Positions 7,461 through 13,474 of a DNA stretch of 15,795 bases are shown here, piece after piece. Source of the stretch: Firmicutes bacterium ZCTH02-B6 (GTDB taxonomy: Bacteria; Bacillota; Limnochordia; Limnochordales; ZCTH02-B6); NCBI GenBank assembly GCA_002159155.1, contig LZRQ01000065.1, positions 1-15,795 on the forward strand, in the 5' to 3' direction. Numbering within the stretch: position 1 is the stretch's first letter; every line of letters begins with the position of its first letter. Under the pieces are notes generated by a model, which saw nothing but the letters and a program-made list of their open reading frames with translations, was not told the origin of the DNA and ran no database searches. The position numbers and the translations under genes are program-made.

Positions 7461-7469
7461 TGGTATAAT
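7461..7469 (+). promoter_or_regulatory. Extended -10 promoter of the sulfite-oxidase-family gene
   Basis: TGG followed directly by TATAAT (7464-7469) makes a perfect extended -10 element. No clear -35 is seen at 16-18 nt upstream, as is common for extended -10 promoters. The expected leader is about 65 nt long to the TTG start. Confidence 0.6.
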
Positions 7470-7541
7470 ACGGGCAAACACGGGAGAGCGGCGCCCGGAC
7501 GCCGTTGCCGCTCCCCGCTCCTCTCTACGGAGGTGTCATCA

Positions 7542-8114
7542 TTGCCGCCAGTGCGCGAGCGCGTCCCTCCCGGGCAGACCGTCACCGACGGATGGCCGGT
7601 GCTGCACGAGGGACCTGTGCCCAGTTTTGACCCAGCCACATGGACGTTGCGGGTCTTTGGCGAAGTCGAGCGGCCGCTGGTCCTCACCTACGAAGAGTTC
7701 CGGCAGCTTCCCACCCGGCAGGTGCACTGCGACATCCACTGCGTCACACACTGGAGCAAGCTCGACAATGTGTTTGAGGGCGTCTCCTTCAGCGAGATCG
7801 TCCGCCTCGCCGGGGTGAAACCGGAAGCCCGCTACGTGATCTTGCATGCGGAAAACGACTACACGACCAACGTCCCCTTGGAGGACTGCCTGCAGGAGCA
7901 CTCCCTGTTGGCCTTCCGCCACAACGGCGCCGACCTGACACCAGAACATGGCTGGCCCGTGCGGGCGGTCATCCCGCACCTCTATTTCTGGAAGAGCGCC
8001 AAATGGGTGCGGGGCATCGAATTTTCCAGCGTCGACAAGCCGGGCTTTTGGGAGCAGCGAGGATATCACAATTACGGCGATCCTTGGCGCGAACAGCGCT
8101 TCTGGTTTGACTGA
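7542..8114 (+). CDS. Sulfite-oxidase-family molybdopterin oxidoreductase (small, cytoplasmic)
   Basis: A 190-residue protein made almost only of the oxidoreductase molybdopterin-binding domain of the sulfite oxidase/YedY family (COG2041). Cys67 in CDIHCVTHWSKLDN (63-76) is the expected molybdenum ligand. The C-terminal block GWPVRAVIPHLYFWKSAKWV (137-156) is the family's pterin-binding signature. There is no heme domain, no dimerisation domain and no Tat or Sec signal, so the enzyme is probably cytoplasmic; its substrate is unknown. The start is TTG at 7542, 8 nt after GGAGG; the frame is open further upstream but would run past the extended -10 promoter at 7464. A 14-bp hairpin overlaps the stop codon. 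moeA in the same window could supply the cofactor. Family is certain; sulfite as substrate is not shown. Confidence 0.9.
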   Translation: MPPVRERVPPGQTVTDGWPVLHEGPVPSFDPATWTLRVFGEVERPLVLTYEEFRQLPTRQVHCDIHCVTHWSKLDNVFEGVSFSEIVRLAGVKPEARYVILHAENDYTTNVPLEDCLQEHSLLAFRHNGADLTPEHGWPVRAVIPHLYFWKSAKWVRGIEFSSVDKPGFWEQRGYHNYGDPWREQRFWFD

Positions 8115-8146
8115 GCAAGGCCCCGGTTCCCGCCGGGGCCTTGCTC
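8113..8146 (+). terminator. Strong 14-bp hairpin at the end of the molybdoenzyme gene
   Basis: Perfect 14-nt arms (8113-8126 GAGCAAGGCCCCGG and 8133-8146) enclose a TTCCCG loop. The left arm begins within the TGA stop codon. Only GTTC follows, so the U-run is minimal. It lies about 50 nt from the end of the convergent carbamoyltransferase gene and could serve both directions. Confidence 0.75.
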
Positions 8147-8195
8147 GTTCGCGGACGGCCGCGGCTCGGGCACAGCCGCCGTTGCGCCGTCGCCG

Positions 8196-9110
8196 CTACG
8201 CAGCCTGCATGAGGTAAAGCATGAGGGCTTTCTCGGCGTGCAGCCGGTTTTCCGCCTGATCGTAGATGATAGAACGCTCCGACTCAATGAGGTCCTCCGC
8301 AATTTCAAGCCCCGGGTGAATCGGCATGTCGTGCATGATGTAGGGCTCGTGCCCGTTGAGCAAGGCGCGGCTGACCTGGTACGGAAGCATCACCTCGAGG
8401 CGGCGCTCCTTTTCCGCTTGGTAGGCCGGATCGTTGAAGTGCTCCATGTCCACCCACGTATCCGTGTAGACAAAATCGGCCCGCTGCACGGCCGCGGGGT
8501 CGGTCGTCACCTCAAGCCGCCCGGTGGCCATCGCCTGCTGCATAAGCTCCTCATCCCAGGACGCCGGGTTAACCTCTGGTGTCACCAGGAGCACCTTGGC
8601 GCCCACCTTGGTGGCTCCGGCCGTCAGGCAGTTGGCGACGTTGTTATGGATGCCCACATAGGCGATAGTGACGCCGTCAAAGGTGCCGGTACGCTCGTAG
8701 ATCGTTAAGAGGTCGGCTAAGGCCTGCGTCGGATGATACCGCTCGCAGCAGCCGTTGATGACGGGCACCGGTGCGGAAGCCGCCAGCTCTCGCACATCGG
8801 CATGGCGCAAAAGGCGCGCCATGATCATGTGGATGTGCCGGGCCACATAGCGCGCCTCGTAGCGGATAGGCGAAATGGCGAAGTTGGACTTGTTCCAGTC
8901 CATCACCACGGCTCGCCCGCCCAGTTCCTGCACGCCTAGCTCAAAGGAAAGGCGCGTGCGGGTGGACGTCTTTTGAAACAACATCAAGAGGTTGCGGCCG
9001 GCCAGGGCTGATGCATAACGCTCCGGATTCCGCTTTACGTCCTGCGCCAGCTTGACTACAGTCCAGATGGCTTCGGCGGGCATCTCCTTCAGCGAGAGTA
9101 CGTCCTTCAC
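8196..9110 (-). CDS. Ornithine carbamoyltransferase-like protein with atypical active-site loops
   Basis: A 304-residue member of the aspartate/ornithine carbamoyltransferase family. The carbamoyl-phosphate site is intact: FQKTSTRTRLSFELG (45-59) with STRTR at 49-53, and HPTQALADLL (126-135). The second-domain fold VTIAYVGIHNNVAN (147-160) and the C-terminal AENRLHAEKALMLYL (286-300) fit ornithine carbamoyltransferase. The amino-acid-binding loops differ: the usual DxWxSMG is DTWVDME (217-223) and the usual HCLP is HDMP (260-263), followed by IHPGLEI. The second substrate may therefore not be ornithine. The start is GTG at 9110 with AGGTG about 6 nt upstream. A promoter with a candidate ArgR operator over its -10 links it to arginine metabolism. 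It is monocistronic or read through from moeA. It could be argF itself or an uncharacterised transcarbamylase. Confidence 0.8.
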   Translation of the reverse strand: MKDVLSLKEMPAEAIWTVVKLAQDVKRNPERYASALAGRNLLMLFQKTSTRTRLSFELGVQELGGRAVVMDWNKSNFAISPIRYEARYVARHIHMIMARLLRHADVRELAASAPVPVINGCCERYHPTQALADLLTIYERTGTFDGVTIAYVGIHNNVANCLTAGATKVGAKVLLVTPEVNPASWDEELMQQAMATGRLEVTTDPAAVQRADFVYTDTWVDMEHFNDPAYQAEKERRLEVMLPYQVSRALLNGHEPYIMHDMPIHPGLEIAEDLIESERSIIYDQAENRLHAEKALMLYLMQAA

Positions 9111-9134
9111 CGGTTCACCTACTTGCGATTATGA

Positions 9135-9148
9135 TGCATAATAATACA
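9135..9148 (-). promoter_or_regulatory. Candidate ArgR/AhrC operator (ARG box)
   Basis: On the minus strand TGTATTATTATGCA fits the ArgR half-site pattern TGNAT-N4-ATNCA exactly and is a near-palindrome. It lies 25-38 nt upstream of the carbamoyltransferase GTG and covers the predicted -10. It is the only markedly AT-rich patch in this GC-rich neighbourhood. The consensus comes from knowledge of ArgR sites; binding by an ArgR here is inferred. Confidence 0.5.
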
Positions 9149-9169
9149 GTACATGGTGCGCGCCCGCAA
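9141..9169 (-). promoter_or_regulatory. Promoter of the carbamoyltransferase gene
   Basis: On the minus strand TTGCGG (9164-9169) and TATTAT (9141-9146) are 17 nt apart. The -10 is a 5 of 6 match; the -35 keeps only its TTG. The -10 lies within the candidate ARG box, so repressor binding would block polymerase. Confidence 0.45.
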
Positions 9170-9240
9170 CGGGCACAAATGTCCGCCGTAGACCGGCCCA
9201 AATCGGCCGCACCCGCAACCCACAGACGATGCAAACTCTG

Positions 9241-10515
9241 CTAAGAGAACAGGTGCACATCCACCACTTCGCCGGCGGGCAGGCTTCCCCGCTCCAACGG
9301 AACCGTCACCAGGCCATCGGACTGCACCAGGGACATCAGTTGTCCGGACCCTCCGGGCACCGGTTGTGCCACCAATTCTCCCCCGGCCACGGCGAGGCGG
9401 ACGCGGGCGTACAGCTCCCGGCCACGCGGAGCCGTCAGAGACGCACCGAGCCGCGCCCGGACGGCTGGCTGCCACATTTCCAGCGGGACGCAGCCCATGC
9501 GCCAGCGCAGCGCCGGACGCACAAACAGGCTGTAGGTCACCAGCGCCGACACGGGGTTCCCGGGCAGCCCGCACACCACCCGATCGCCGATGAGGGCGAG
9601 GATCGTCGGTTTCCCCGGCGCGATGCGCACGCCGTGCACGAGGACACCAGGAGGCCCCAGTTGGGCAAGGACGTCGGCTACCACATCGTCCCGGCCCACC
9701 GAGCTACCGCCTGAGATGATGACCATGTCGTTGGCGAGAGCTCTCTCCAGTGCGGCACGCAAACGGTGGGGGTCGTCGGGGACGATCCCGACCAGCCGCG
9801 GCACCGCGCCGTCGCTGCGCACCGCGTTGGCCAGAGCGTACGCATTGGCGTCCCGAATCTGGCCGCCCTCCGGCTTTCCGTCGGGTGATACAAGCTCGTC
9901 GCCGCTGGAGATGATGGCCACCACCGGCCTCCGAAACACCCATGGCGCCGTACAGCCTACGGCAGCCAAAACACCCACATCCTGGGGCCGCAGCCGCTGG
10001 CCGGACCGGAGTATCACTTGGCCGGCCTTGGCGTCGGCTCCCGCGGGTAAGACGTTGTCCCCGGGGGCCACCGGCGTCAAGATCCTGACGGCTCCTGGCA
10101 ACTCGTGCTCCGAACCGCCTGCGGCTTCACTGCGCTCCACCGGCACCACGGCGTCCGCGCCCGGGGGCAGCATGCCGCCGGTCGGGATCCAGATCGCCTC
10201 GCCTGGACCAATCGCTGCGCCGGGCCGTTGGCCCATGCGCACCTGCCCCTTCACCAAGAGCATCGGTGGGGCTGACGTCCCCGCGCCGGTCGTGTCCACC
10301 GCCCTCACGGCCCAGCCATCCACCGTAGCGCGAGCGAAACCCGGGACGTCCACATCGGCCCGCACTTCCCTCGCCAATACCCGGCCCCCGGCCTCCACCA
10401 ACGGCACCTGTTCCTCCACCGGACGATAAGGCGGCAGAGCGTCCAGAAACCGCCGTAGAGCTGTCGCGGCCGTTGGCAAATGGTCGAGGTCAAACGGCTT
10501 GACCGCATCCCGCAT
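9241..10515 (-). CDS. moeA: Molybdopterin molybdenumtransferase MoeA
   Basis: A 424-residue MoeA, the cytoplasmic enzyme that inserts molybdate into adenylylated molybdopterin to give active molybdenum cofactor. Motifs in order: DVPGFARATVDGWAVRA (56-72) with the conserved Asp66, IPTGGMLPPGADAVVPVE (110-127), SSGDELV (203-209), SGGSSVGRDD (268-277) and GLPGNPVSALVTY (316-328), then the C-terminal beta domain. Length is typical. The segment GDNVLPAGADAKAGQ (152-166) lacks the Arg and Glu often seen in GxNxRxxGED. The ATG at 10515 follows GAGG by about 8 nt; a longer open frame upstream overlaps the HD gene and is not used. It starts 19 nt after the HD-domain stop, so the two are probably co-transcribed. 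It can supply cofactor to the molybdoenzyme at 7542. Confidence 0.94.
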   Translation of the reverse strand: MRDAVKPFDLDHLPTAATALRRFLDALPPYRPVEEQVPLVEAGGRVLAREVRADVDVPGFARATVDGWAVRAVDTTGAGTSAPPMLLVKGQVRMGQRPGAAIGPGEAIWIPTGGMLPPGADAVVPVERSEAAGGSEHELPGAVRILTPVAPGDNVLPAGADAKAGQVILRSGQRLRPQDVGVLAAVGCTAPWVFRRPVVAIISSGDELVSPDGKPEGGQIRDANAYALANAVRSDGAVPRLVGIVPDDPHRLRAALERALANDMVIISGGSSVGRDDVVADVLAQLGPPGVLVHGVRIAPGKPTILALIGDRVVCGLPGNPVSALVTYSLFVRPALRWRMGCVPLEMWQPAVRARLGASLTAPRGRELYARVRLAVAGGELVAQPVPGGSGQLMSLVQSDGLVTVPLERGSLPAGEVVDVHLFS

Positions 10516-10534
10516 ACGGACCGCCTCGTGCCCT

Positions 10535-11146
10535 CTAGGACGCGGCGCCGGTATCCACACCCGACCCCAGTCCATCCAGTCCGAGGGCCGGTGCGATTGT
10601 GCGCAGGGCATCGATGACCATCTGGATATGGTCGTCCAGGTCGACGCCCAGCTCGGCAGCACTGTTGACCAGTTGGTCCCGGTGCACGCCCTTGGCAAAC
10701 GCCTTGTCCTTCATCTTCTTCTTCACCGACTTGACTTCCACTTCGTGAATGCTTTTGTTGGGCCGCACGAGGGCCACCGCCATGACAAACCCCGACATCT
10801 CGTCCACCGCGTACAGCGTCTTGGACATGAGGTCGCGCCGTTCCAGGTTGAGGTAGTCCGCGTGGCTCTTGATGGCATAGATGACGTCCTCGGGATACCC
10901 CAGCTCCTCCAGGATCGCTGCACCTTTCAGGGGATGGTCAGGTGGGTCTGGCCACCGCTCGTAGTCAAAGTCGTGAAGCAAACCGGTAATCCCCCACCGC
11001 TCCTCGTCCTGGCCGAAGCGGCGGGCATACGCTCGCATGGACGCTTCCACCGCGAGGGCGTGCCGCAGGAGGCTCTCACTCTTGGTATACTGGGTCAACA
11101 GCTCCCAAGCGGCTTCACGGGACATCACGTTGTGACCTGTGGACAA
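10535..11146 (-). CDS. HD-superfamily hydrolase (COG2316-like)
   Basis: A cytoplasmic metal-dependent phosphohydrolase of the HD superfamily, about 203 residues. Motifs include RHALAVEASMRAYARRFG, with the first metal-binding His, then GLLHDFDYERWP, carrying the HD pair, and HPLKGAAILEELGYP. Further on are IKSHADY, YAVDEMSGF and the signature VKSVKKKMKDKAFAKGV. This set matches the predicted HD hydrolases of COG2316; the substrate is unknown. The start is taken as TTG at 11146 because a strong AAGGAGG (11156-11162) lies 9 nt upstream; ATG at 11125 (MSREAAW) is the alternative, with only a weak AGGT site. The TAG stop is 19 nt before moeA. The ferredoxin terminator lies just upstream, so the gene probably has its own weak promoter or relies on read-through. 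Confidence 0.85.
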   Translation of the reverse strand: MSTGHNVMSREAAWELLTQYTKSESLLRHALAVEASMRAYARRFGQDEERWGITGLLHDFDYERWPDPPDHPLKGAAILEELGYPEDVIYAIKSHADYLNLERRDLMSKTLYAVDEMSGFVMAVALVRPNKSIHEVEVKSVKKKMKDKAFAKGVHRDQLVNSAAELGVDLDDHIQMVIDALRTIAPALGLDGLGSGVDTGAAS

Positions 11147-11177
11147 CAGCTTCTGCCTCCTTCCGCGATCGCTGCTG

Positions 11178-11216
11178 AAAATACGAACCCCCTCCCCGGC
11201 CAAACCGGGGAGGGGG
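11178..11216 (-). terminator. Terminator of the ferredoxin gene
   Basis: Perfect 12-nt arms (11188-11199 and 11205-11216) around a 5-nt loop, about 20 nt past the ferredoxin stop. On the minus strand the stem is followed by TTCGTATTTT, a broken U-rich tail, which fits a leftward intrinsic terminator. It separates the ferredoxin from the HD/moeA pair. Confidence 0.75.
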
Positions 11217-11238
11217 CGTGTTTGGCCTAGGGAGGCCC

Positions 11239-11673
11239 TTACGCCGCGAAGGCCGTGTCCGCCTGGTCCGGCGGCACCACCACGATGGCGTTTTTCGCAC
11301 AGACACTTTCACATAGCTTGCAGCCCACGCAAGACTTGGGATCAACCAGTTCGGCGGTGCCGTGGAACGCGCCCCCAGGAATCGCCAAGCAGTTGAAGGG
11401 GCAAATGTCCACGCAGAACGAGCACCCCGTGCAGTGAATCGGGTCTACCACGGGCTTGGGCCACTTGGAGCGACCGGCGATGCGGGGCAACAAGTTGCCG
11501 TATTGGTCCTCGATGCACTCCGCCGGGCACGCGTAACTGCAGGCGTGGCAGTCGATACACAACTCGGGATTGATGACGTGACGCTGCTTCCGATCACCGG
11601 TAATGCAACTTACCGGACAAACTTTCACACAGGCGGTGCAGCCGATGCACGCCTCCGTTATAAAATGCGCCAA
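11239..11673 (-). CDS. Ferredoxin-like electron carrier with four [4Fe-4S] binding motifs
   Basis: A 144-residue soluble iron-sulfur protein with four complete CxxCxxCxxxC motifs: Cys9/12/15/19, 39/42/45/49, 81/84/87/91 and 115/118/121/125. Three are followed by Pro, as in bacterial ferredoxins; the fourth is followed by Ala. It can therefore hold four [4Fe-4S] clusters, as two ferredoxin-like halves joined by a linker (about 55-76) containing RIAGRSKWPKPVVD. It resembles electron-transfer subunits of oxidoreductases more than a simple ferredoxin. The start is TTG at 11673, 7 nt after GGAGGG. It follows the bc-complex operon but has its own promoter overlapping the previous stop codon, and its own terminator. 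It may shuttle electrons between a cytoplasmic donor and a membrane or soluble enzyme; the partner is not identified. Confidence 0.9.
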   Translation of the reverse strand: MAHFITEACIGCTACVKVCPVSCITGDRKQRHVINPELCIDCHACSYACPAECIEDQYGNLLPRIAGRSKWPKPVVDPIHCTGCSFCVDICPFNCLAIPGGAFHGTAELVDPKSCVGCKLCESVCAKNAIVVVPPDQADTAFAA

Positions 11674-11717
11674 GGTTACGCCCTCCCTATGGGACCCGCG
11701 ATCCCGCGCTTGTGGGC

Positions 11718-11747
11718 ATTATACCAGAGACGCCGCGTCGGTGGCAA
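11718..11747 (-). promoter_or_regulatory. Promoter of the ferredoxin gene
   Basis: On the minus strand TTGCCA (11742-11747; 5 of 6) and TATAAT (11718-11723; perfect, with an extended TGG) are 18 nt apart. The -10 overlaps the TAA stop of the upstream gene. This is the best promoter match in the window and shares its -35 hexamer with the thioredoxin promoter. The leader would be about 40 nt. Confidence 0.75.
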
Positions 11748-12288
11748 ACTTGCCGCCGCCCCACGCGCGGCCAACTTCTTCCGCAAGGCCCTCGAGGTCC
11801 AGCACCAATGCACCGGCAGCCTTGAGCCGCGCCTCCTCATCGGCCCTGCGCCGCAGTAGCAGCACACAAGGGGTTGCTGGCTGGCCTTGACTGCGGGCGT
11901 CAGCCAGCGCCCGTGCCTCCGCCGCCGCTCGCTCCAGGGCACGGGACAAGCCTCGCCCCCGGGCGTAATTGGCCACAGGCGTCGTCACCACGGCCAAGAC
12001 ACGCCCGGGGCCGACGATGTACCCTCGCCAACGGCGGCTATCGCCGCGAGCCCCTGTCACCTTCCACCCTTCCGGCAACTTCTTTAGGAGCTCGTGGAGT
12101 TCCCGCACGGCCCCTTCCACCTGCCAGGCGGTGACGATCTGCGTCGCCAGCGCCCCCATTACGGCGATCCCGAAGGTGCCAAACATACGGAACAGCCCCA
12201 CACCGAACTCGTTGGCCATCCGAAACAAGCTGCCGACGATGAAGGCGACCACCAGCAGCGGGATTACCCGGACCATGGGGCTGTCCAC
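11719..12288 (-). CDS. Membrane-anchored NERD-like protein
   Basis: A 189-residue protein with two hydrophobic segments near the N-terminus (about 7-21 and 36-54), followed by a cytoplasmic domain. That domain (LHELLKKLPEGWKV at 64-77, YIVGPGRVLAVVTTP at 90-104, then a long Ala/Arg-rich helix and CVLLLRRRADEEARLKAAGALVLDLEGL) follows the strand and helix order of the nuclease-related NERD domain. The usual acidic/Lys catalytic residues (D...EtK) are not seen, so it may be inactive. The start is GTG at 12288 with AGGA close by; ATG at 12276 is the alternative. It begins 10 nt after the diheme cytochrome c stop, so it is the last gene of the bc operon. Function is unknown; the domain call is tentative. 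Confidence 0.6.
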   Translation of the reverse strand: MDSPMVRVIPLLVVAFIVGSLFRMANEFGVGLFRMFGTFGIAVMGALATQIVTAWQVEGAVRELHELLKKLPEGWKVTGARGDSRRWRGYIVGPGRVLAVVTTPVANYARGRGLSRALERAAAEARALADARSQGQPATPCVLLLRRRADEEARLKAAGALVLDLEGLAEEVGRAWGGGKFATDAASLV

Positions 12289-12298
12289 CTCATCCTGT

Positions 12299-13297
12299 TT
12301 ACCGTCCCAGCCGCGCGAGCCAATGGACCAGGATCGCGCGCTCTTCGTCGGTCATGGGCATCGGCGGCATTTGCGTCGGATTGAGCGGTATTGGATTCGG
12401 CAACGGAATCTGCTCCCACACCGAGGGCGCCTCCTCGCCGCCAATCCCTGTGACGCTGGTGCCCGTTCCCGTCTGCACCCGCGCCGCCTGAGCGCCAGCG
12501 GTGCGGGTCTGCACCGAACCGGCGGCCGCGTACGGAAGCGGCCCACCGTAGTTGGACCAGTACACCGGTGCACGATTCTCCATCGCGGGCGGGTTCTCGA
12601 CCCACGAGTAGAGGAATGCCTCCCATTCCTCTACCGGCGTCAGCTGGGTCCAAGCCCCCACCTGGGTTAGATCAGGCCCTACCTTGCCGCCGACCCCGTT
12701 CATGCTGTGGCACGCGATGCAACCGCGATCCACGAAGACCTCCTTGGCCCGGCGGCTCTCCTCCGGCGTTAACCCGGCGGCGTTGGGCAGGCGGCTCAGG
12801 AGCACCTCCCTATCCTCCGGAATCTCCGCCGGCGGGATGTGGGCCGAAACCTCGCTCCAGTCGCCCATCATGATAAACGTCGCCACAGCCCGCAAGAACA
12901 ACTCGTTGAGCGGTCCGCCGTGCACCGCCCCAAAGGTCGGCATAGCCGTGTAGGACGCCCACTCGCCGGTCACGAGGCGCTCCCAGCGGGGCGTAGTGGT
13001 GCCCGGCCGCCCGTCCCGCACCGTGCTCACGATGAATTCAAAGATGTCCTTGTCCTCGGCCGGGTGCCCGCGCAGCTCCTCACGATTGAGCGGCGGCCCA
13101 ACGAAGCCTTGCCCGGCCGCCCCGTGGCACACGACGCAGTTCTCGGCAAAGGTGACCATCCCGCGATGGACCAGATCCTCCCAGTGCTCCTCCTCGGCTC
13201 TGGCCATGCGGGTGCCCTCGAAGGCCAGGTACAGGCCCCACGTTAGAATGAGTGCCCAGACAAGCACGAGGACGACGATGTACCTTCTCCCGCTCAC
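12299..13297 (-). CDS. Membrane-anchored diheme cytochrome c of the bc complex
   Basis: A 332-residue cytochrome c with one N-terminal membrane helix (about 6-26) acting as an uncleaved anchor, and two class I heme domains outside the membrane. Heme sites are CVVCH (54-58) and CIACH (193-197). Probable Met ligands are Met119 in TAMPTFG for heme 1 and one of Met310/313/315 in TQMPPMPM for heme 2. Between CIACH and that Met lies a Gly/Thr/Ala-rich low-complexity stretch (about 256-290). The start is GTG at 13297 with AGGAG 10 nt upstream. It follows the 42-residue membrane gene and takes the place of the cytochrome c1 or fused cytochrome c of other complexes, passing electrons from the Rieske protein to a terminal oxidase or soluble carrier. 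Role is inferred from operon and family. Confidence 0.9.
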   Translation of the reverse strand: MSGRRYIVVLVLVWALILTWGLYLAFEGTRMARAEEEHWEDLVHRGMVTFAENCVVCHGAAGQGFVGPPLNREELRGHPAEDKDIFEFIVSTVRDGRPGTTTPRWERLVTGEWASYTAMPTFGAVHGGPLNELFLRAVATFIMMGDWSEVSAHIPPAEIPEDREVLLSRLPNAAGLTPEESRRAKEVFVDRGCIACHSMNGVGGKVGPDLTQVGAWTQLTPVEEWEAFLYSWVENPPAMENRAPVYWSNYGGPLPYAAAGSVQTRTAGAQAARVQTGTGTSVTGIGGEEAPSVWEQIPLPNPIPLNPTQMPPMPMTDEERAILVHWLARLGR

Positions 13298-13332
13298 AAG
13301 GGAACGACTCCTTTCACCCTAGGCCTGAGCCG

Positions 13333-13461
13333 TCAGTCTTCGTCATCCGCGGCCCGTTCGTCCCGGTCGATCCACTTTTGCGCAAAATACATGATGGCGA
13401 GCGTCAGGAAAAAGGTCGCAAAGACGATTAATAGCTCGACCGCGTCGGAAACGTGGTACAC
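13333..13461 (-). CDS. Small one-helix membrane protein in the bc-complex operon
   Basis: A 42-residue open frame, easy to miss by length cut-offs. It starts GTG at 13461, 7 nt after a perfect AAGGAGGG whose first bases overlap the Rieske stop codon. The protein begins MYHVSDAVELL, has one hydrophobic helix (about 9-26, LLIVFATFFLTLAIMYFA), a QKW interface, and an acidic tail (IDRDERAADDED), so the tail probably faces the cytoplasm. It fills an otherwise empty gap between the Rieske and diheme cytochrome c genes in the same direction. I do not recognise the family. By position and shape it could be a small accessory subunit, comparable in kind to the PetG/L/N subunits of cytochrome b6f or CcoQ of cbb3 oxidase; this is analogy, not homology. 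Confidence 0.75.
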   Translation of the reverse strand: MYHVSDAVELLIVFATFFLTLAIMYFAQKWIDRDERAADDED

Positions 13462-13474
13462 CCTCAAGCCCTCC

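Larger units (their letters stand above)
7088..7541. other. Gene-free divergent intergenic region, about 450 nt
   Basis: This is the longest stretch without a supported gene. It separates the minus-strand LolA-like gene from the plus-strand molybdoenzyme gene. Open frames here show no recognisable protein. I looked for tRNA, SRP RNA, RNase P RNA and common riboswitch signatures and recognised none. It contains a direct repeat CAACCTG (7203-7209 and 7218-7224), an extended -10 for the rightward gene and a weak leftward -10. Confidence 0.6.

Noticed and set aside
9119..9574. A 151-codon minus-strand open frame between moeA and the carbamoyltransferase
   Set aside because: It lies mostly within moeA in another frame and its end covers the promoter and ARG box; no motif or ribosome site.
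10516..10698. N-terminal extension of MoeA
   Set aside because: The 61 extra codons overlap the HD-hydrolase gene in another frame, are Trp/Ser/Arg-rich, and precede the well-placed ATG and ribosome site at 10515.
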